From Ruminococcus sp. UBA946 (GTDB lineage: Bacteria > Bacillota > Clostridia > Oscillospirales > Ruminococcaceae), in assembly GCA_002293295.1 (NCBI GenBank), contig DBCY01000138.1, positions 1 through 8,887 of the forward strand: a stretch of DNA of 8,887 nucleotides. Reading direction: 5' to 3'. How positions within the stretch are numbered: the stretch's first letter is position 1; every line of letters begins with the position of its first letter. Shown here piece by piece: positions 7,238 through 8,887 of this stretch. The translations under genes and the position numbers were made by a program. A model generated the notes under the pieces. That model ran no database searches, was not told where the DNA came from, and saw nothing but the letters and a program-made list of their open reading frames with translations.

Positions 7238-8788
7238 TTAAACAATTGGAATTAAAATCATACCTGCATTTTGGATAATATCGTTGTCTATTTCATTTTC
7301 CTCCATAATTGCAGCTACGGATGTTCCGTACTTTTTGGCGATTTCCCATAAATCCTCGTTTTCATTCGTGAAATACAGCTTTAATGCATAATCACCGTCT
7401 CTTTTTACGGGTTCATCTTCATTTACAGCAATATCCGTTACAATCGGAACAAGCATGGAATTAAGTATGGTGCCCATTATCCTCAGCTCTGCCTTTGCTT
7501 CAACGGTATTGTCGGAAGCCATGTTATAAGAACAGGAAACAGGGTTGATTTTCAGGTCGGCAGCAGTGCTTTCCGTAACGCCGTCGAGCTGAATTGCGAT
7601 TGAAAACGGTTCTTCTTTTTCAAGCACCACGGCGCTGCCTTCATTATTGCGCGCCATCACCGTATAAACGACCGTTCCGTTAATAATAAGCTGTTCGTTT
7701 TCCGGGTCGGGCTTAACGGTAAACTGGGGAACGCTGCACCACACGTCGTAAATGCAGTCCAGACCCCCGTCGGAATGCTCAAGGGCGGCTTTTACCACAT
7801 ATGACAGATTAATGTTCTGCGGGGGCAGTTCAACTTTAATGTCGGACTTGCTGCTGCTGCTGGTATATGATGTGGAATACTCATCCATGACAAGCTCGAT
7901 TGTCGAAACCCTGTGCGCGTGGCATGAAATAAGCATTACCACGGTGCATTCGATTATTTTGTTGTTGCCGTCCATGTCGGTATGGGGTTCAAGCTCGCAT
8001 GAAAGCACTTCCGTGTCGACCGTCGTGTCAAAGCGCTCGTCTATGCCCTCCAAATCAATAATCTGCGAGAACGGAAGGGTGAACTGCATTGCCTCGACGC
8101 CGTCGGCGTTGTCCTTTATGCAGGTGTAAAGCATGTTAATGTACACCTCGCCTTTGGCGACAAGCTTATTTGCGATTACCTTTTTATCCGAGGATGCTAT
8201 AATCGCATCGCTCCTGAGCAGGTTTTCAATGGCGGGCTTGGAAAGGCCCAGGTCGAATTCCTCCGTCACCGTAAACCTTTTAGTCGTGTAAAGCTTGTTT
8301 GTCGGATATGTCACAGGCGTCTTCTTAAGCTGGATATCCATGCCGAAAGCGTCGCTGATGACCTCCTTCTTGCACAGGTCCGTCACCTTGATTTTTATGG
8401 TAACGGCGCCGCGGCAGTCAATCCGCCTCTGATTGACAGCCCGGCAGTTAAAGTAATCCGTCCGCGGGCAGATTGTAACCTTGGGGTTTGTTACCGATTT
8501 GCCTAAATCAACGGATTTGGTATATGTAAGCTTTTGGTCAATCACCTGTATTCCGTTTTTGCCTTCCGCGCAGTACAGGACTTTTATGCATACCGACAAT
8601 TCATAAATGAGCTTGTCGCCGTTTACGCTGTAGGTCAGTATCCTGGGAGTTGTCATGCATTTTACTATTTTGAATATTTCCGGACAATAATCCGGCAATA
8701 CATAATCAAGCTCCACTGACTGTTCCTGCGTTCCGTCATAAATAACCTCTGTGGCCGCTATCTCTTCTTTATTAAGCTTTATGTCCAT
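7238..8788 (-). CDS. sipL: SPOCS (DUF3794) and LysM domain protein, SipL-like SpoIVA partner
   Basis: This 516-residue protein has no signal peptide or membrane segment. It opens with a short N-terminal piece (LDYVLPDYCPEIFKIVKC, residues 27-44) typical of SPOCS/DUF3794 sporulation proteins. I read three beta-rich SPOCS-like segments at about 45-135, 200-290 and 355-445, with a serine-rich linker SSSS at 310-313 between the second and third. The C-terminus (about 467-516) is a LysM domain: LYFTNENEDLWEIAKKYGTSVAAIMEENEI and a final hydrophobic strand. This layout and length match SipL of Clostridioides difficile (about 520 residues), which binds SpoIVA through its LysM domain and is required to localise the coat around the forespore. 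SpoVID plays the comparable role in Bacillus. Having spoIVA as the next gene strongly supports the call. The start has an ideal AAGGAGG site. The alternative is a generic DUF3794/LysM protein without SipL function. Confidence 0.9.
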   Translation of the reverse strand: MDIKLNKEEIAATEVIYDGTQEQSVELDYVLPDYCPEIFKIVKCMTTPRILTYSVNGDKLIYELSVCIKVLYCAEGKNGIQVIDQKLTYTKSVDLGKSVTNPKVTICPRTDYFNCRAVNQRRIDCRGAVTIKIKVTDLCKKEVISDAFGMDIQLKKTPVTYPTNKLYTTKRFTVTEEFDLGLSKPAIENLLRSDAIIASSDKKVIANKLVAKGEVYINMLYTCIKDNADGVEAMQFTLPFSQIIDLEGIDERFDTTVDTEVLSCELEPHTDMDGNNKIIECTVVMLISCHAHRVSTIELVMDEYSTSYTSSSSKSDIKVELPPQNINLSYVVKAALEHSDGGLDCIYDVWCSVPQFTVKPDPENEQLIINGTVVYTVMARNNEGSAVVLEKEEPFSIAIQLDGVTESTAADLKINPVSCSYNMASDNTVEAKAELRIMGTILNSMLVPIVTDIAVNEDEPVKRDGDYALKLYFTNENEDLWEIAKKYGTSVAAIMEENEIDNDIIQNAGMILIPIV

Positions 8789-8795
8789 AAGTAAT

Positions 8796-8802
8796 CCTCC
8801 TT
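8796..8802 (-). promoter_or_regulatory. Ribosome binding site of sipL
   Basis: AAGGAGG on the minus strand is a full Shine-Dalgarno match with a seven-base spacer to the ATG at 8788. It fixes that start. Confidence 0.9.
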
Positions 8803-8805
8803 ATA

Positions 8806-8835
8806 AATATATGAGAGTGCGAATTTGCAACATGG
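8806..8835 (-). promoter_or_regulatory. Candidate sigma-E-type promoter for sipL-spoIVA
   Basis: Reading the minus strand, CCATGTT (8835-8829) is followed after 15 bases by CATATATT (8813-8806). These partly match the sigma-E elements (about TCATATT and CATACAAT), the mother-cell factor known to control spoIVA in Bacillus. The start point would fall about seven bases further on, leaving a leader of under 20 bases that begins just before the ribosome site. The -35 match is imperfect, and the region is AT-rich enough for chance hits, so this is tentative. Confidence 0.3.
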
Positions 8836-8865
8836 AACCGTGATTTTCCGTTTGCTTGTTCGCAC
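8817..8865. repeat. Imperfect inverted repeat upstream of sipL
   Basis: GTGCGAA (8817-8823) pairs with TTCGCAC (8859-8865). After a symmetric three-base internal loop, GCAA (8827-8830) pairs with TTGC (8852-8855). Further in, GGAA (8834-8837) pairs with TTCC (8846-8849), leaving an eight-base loop. Together they make a long interrupted hairpin or two-fold symmetric site. It overlaps the candidate -35 element of sipL. No T tract follows on either strand, so a plain terminator is unlikely; an operator or the end of an upstream unit is possible. Confidence 0.5.
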
Positions 8866-8887
8866 ATTGCTAAAATATCTATATTCA

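Noticed and set aside
7216..7245. Upstream TTG start for spoIVA adding ten residues
   Set aside because: The GGAGGG ribosome site lies downstream of this TTG and serves the ATG at 7215, which also gives exactly the usual 492-residue protein.
7246..7290. Possible internal sigma-E promoter for spoIVA in the 3' end of sipL (a GATATT followed by a TATGATT-like element)
   Set aside because: The -35-like part fits, but the -10-like part matches the consensus at only about half its positions; the signal is too weak to annotate.
7850..7861. A (GCT)4 trinucleotide run
   Set aside because: On the minus strand it simply encodes the four serines of a linker between SPOCS segments in the SipL-like protein; it is too short to treat as a functional repeat.
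7752..8129. A 125-codon plus-strand open frame opposite sipL
   Set aside because: It lies inside the well-supported sipL frame and its serine-rich translation is typical of a shadow.

Overview
The window looks like ordinary chromosome from a spore-forming member of the Firmicutes, most likely class Clostridia and perhaps near the Ruminococcaceae/Oscillospiraceae. The reasons are a bacterial SMC next to a clostridial-type radical SAM gene, and a SpoIVA with a SipL-type SPOCS/LysM partner. Base composition is moderate, Shine-Dalgarno sites are purine-rich, and gaps between genes are short. I see no sign of a phage, insertion sequence, CRISPR array or RNA gene.

There are five genes in two convergent blocks. 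The plus-strand block starts with a short heptanucleotide tandem repeat (1-35). It continues with a stand-alone Elp3-like radical SAM protein (56-1051), then smc one base later (1053-4607), then a winged-helix protein of the HTH_42/AlkZ-YcaQ superfamily (4654-5661). The minus-strand block is read from the right edge: a SPOCS-LysM protein best matching SipL (8788-7238), then spoIVA (7215-5737) 22 bases downstream. The blocks meet at a 12-bp-stem hairpin (5672-5714) that probably terminates transcription from both sides.

The plus block combines chromosome maintenance (SMC, the condensin ATPase) with a probable RNA-modifying or otherwise uncharacterised radical SAM enzyme and a putative DNA-binding or glycosylase-like protein. 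The last of these sits where ftsY is often found in related genomes, and its catalytic Gln-x-Gln position reads His-Cys-Trp. The minus block is a spore-coat morphogenesis unit. SpoIVA is the ATP-driven scaffold on the forespore outer membrane, and SipL is the clostridial protein that binds SpoIVA to build and anchor the coat. Finding them as neighbours fits co-expression in the mother cell.

No wholly new system is evident. The points most worth a second look are the sipL-spoIVA pair, the altered LysM loop, the apparent loss of the glycosylase motif, the heptad repeat at the left edge, and the inverted repeat overlapping a candidate sporulation promoter in front of sipL.
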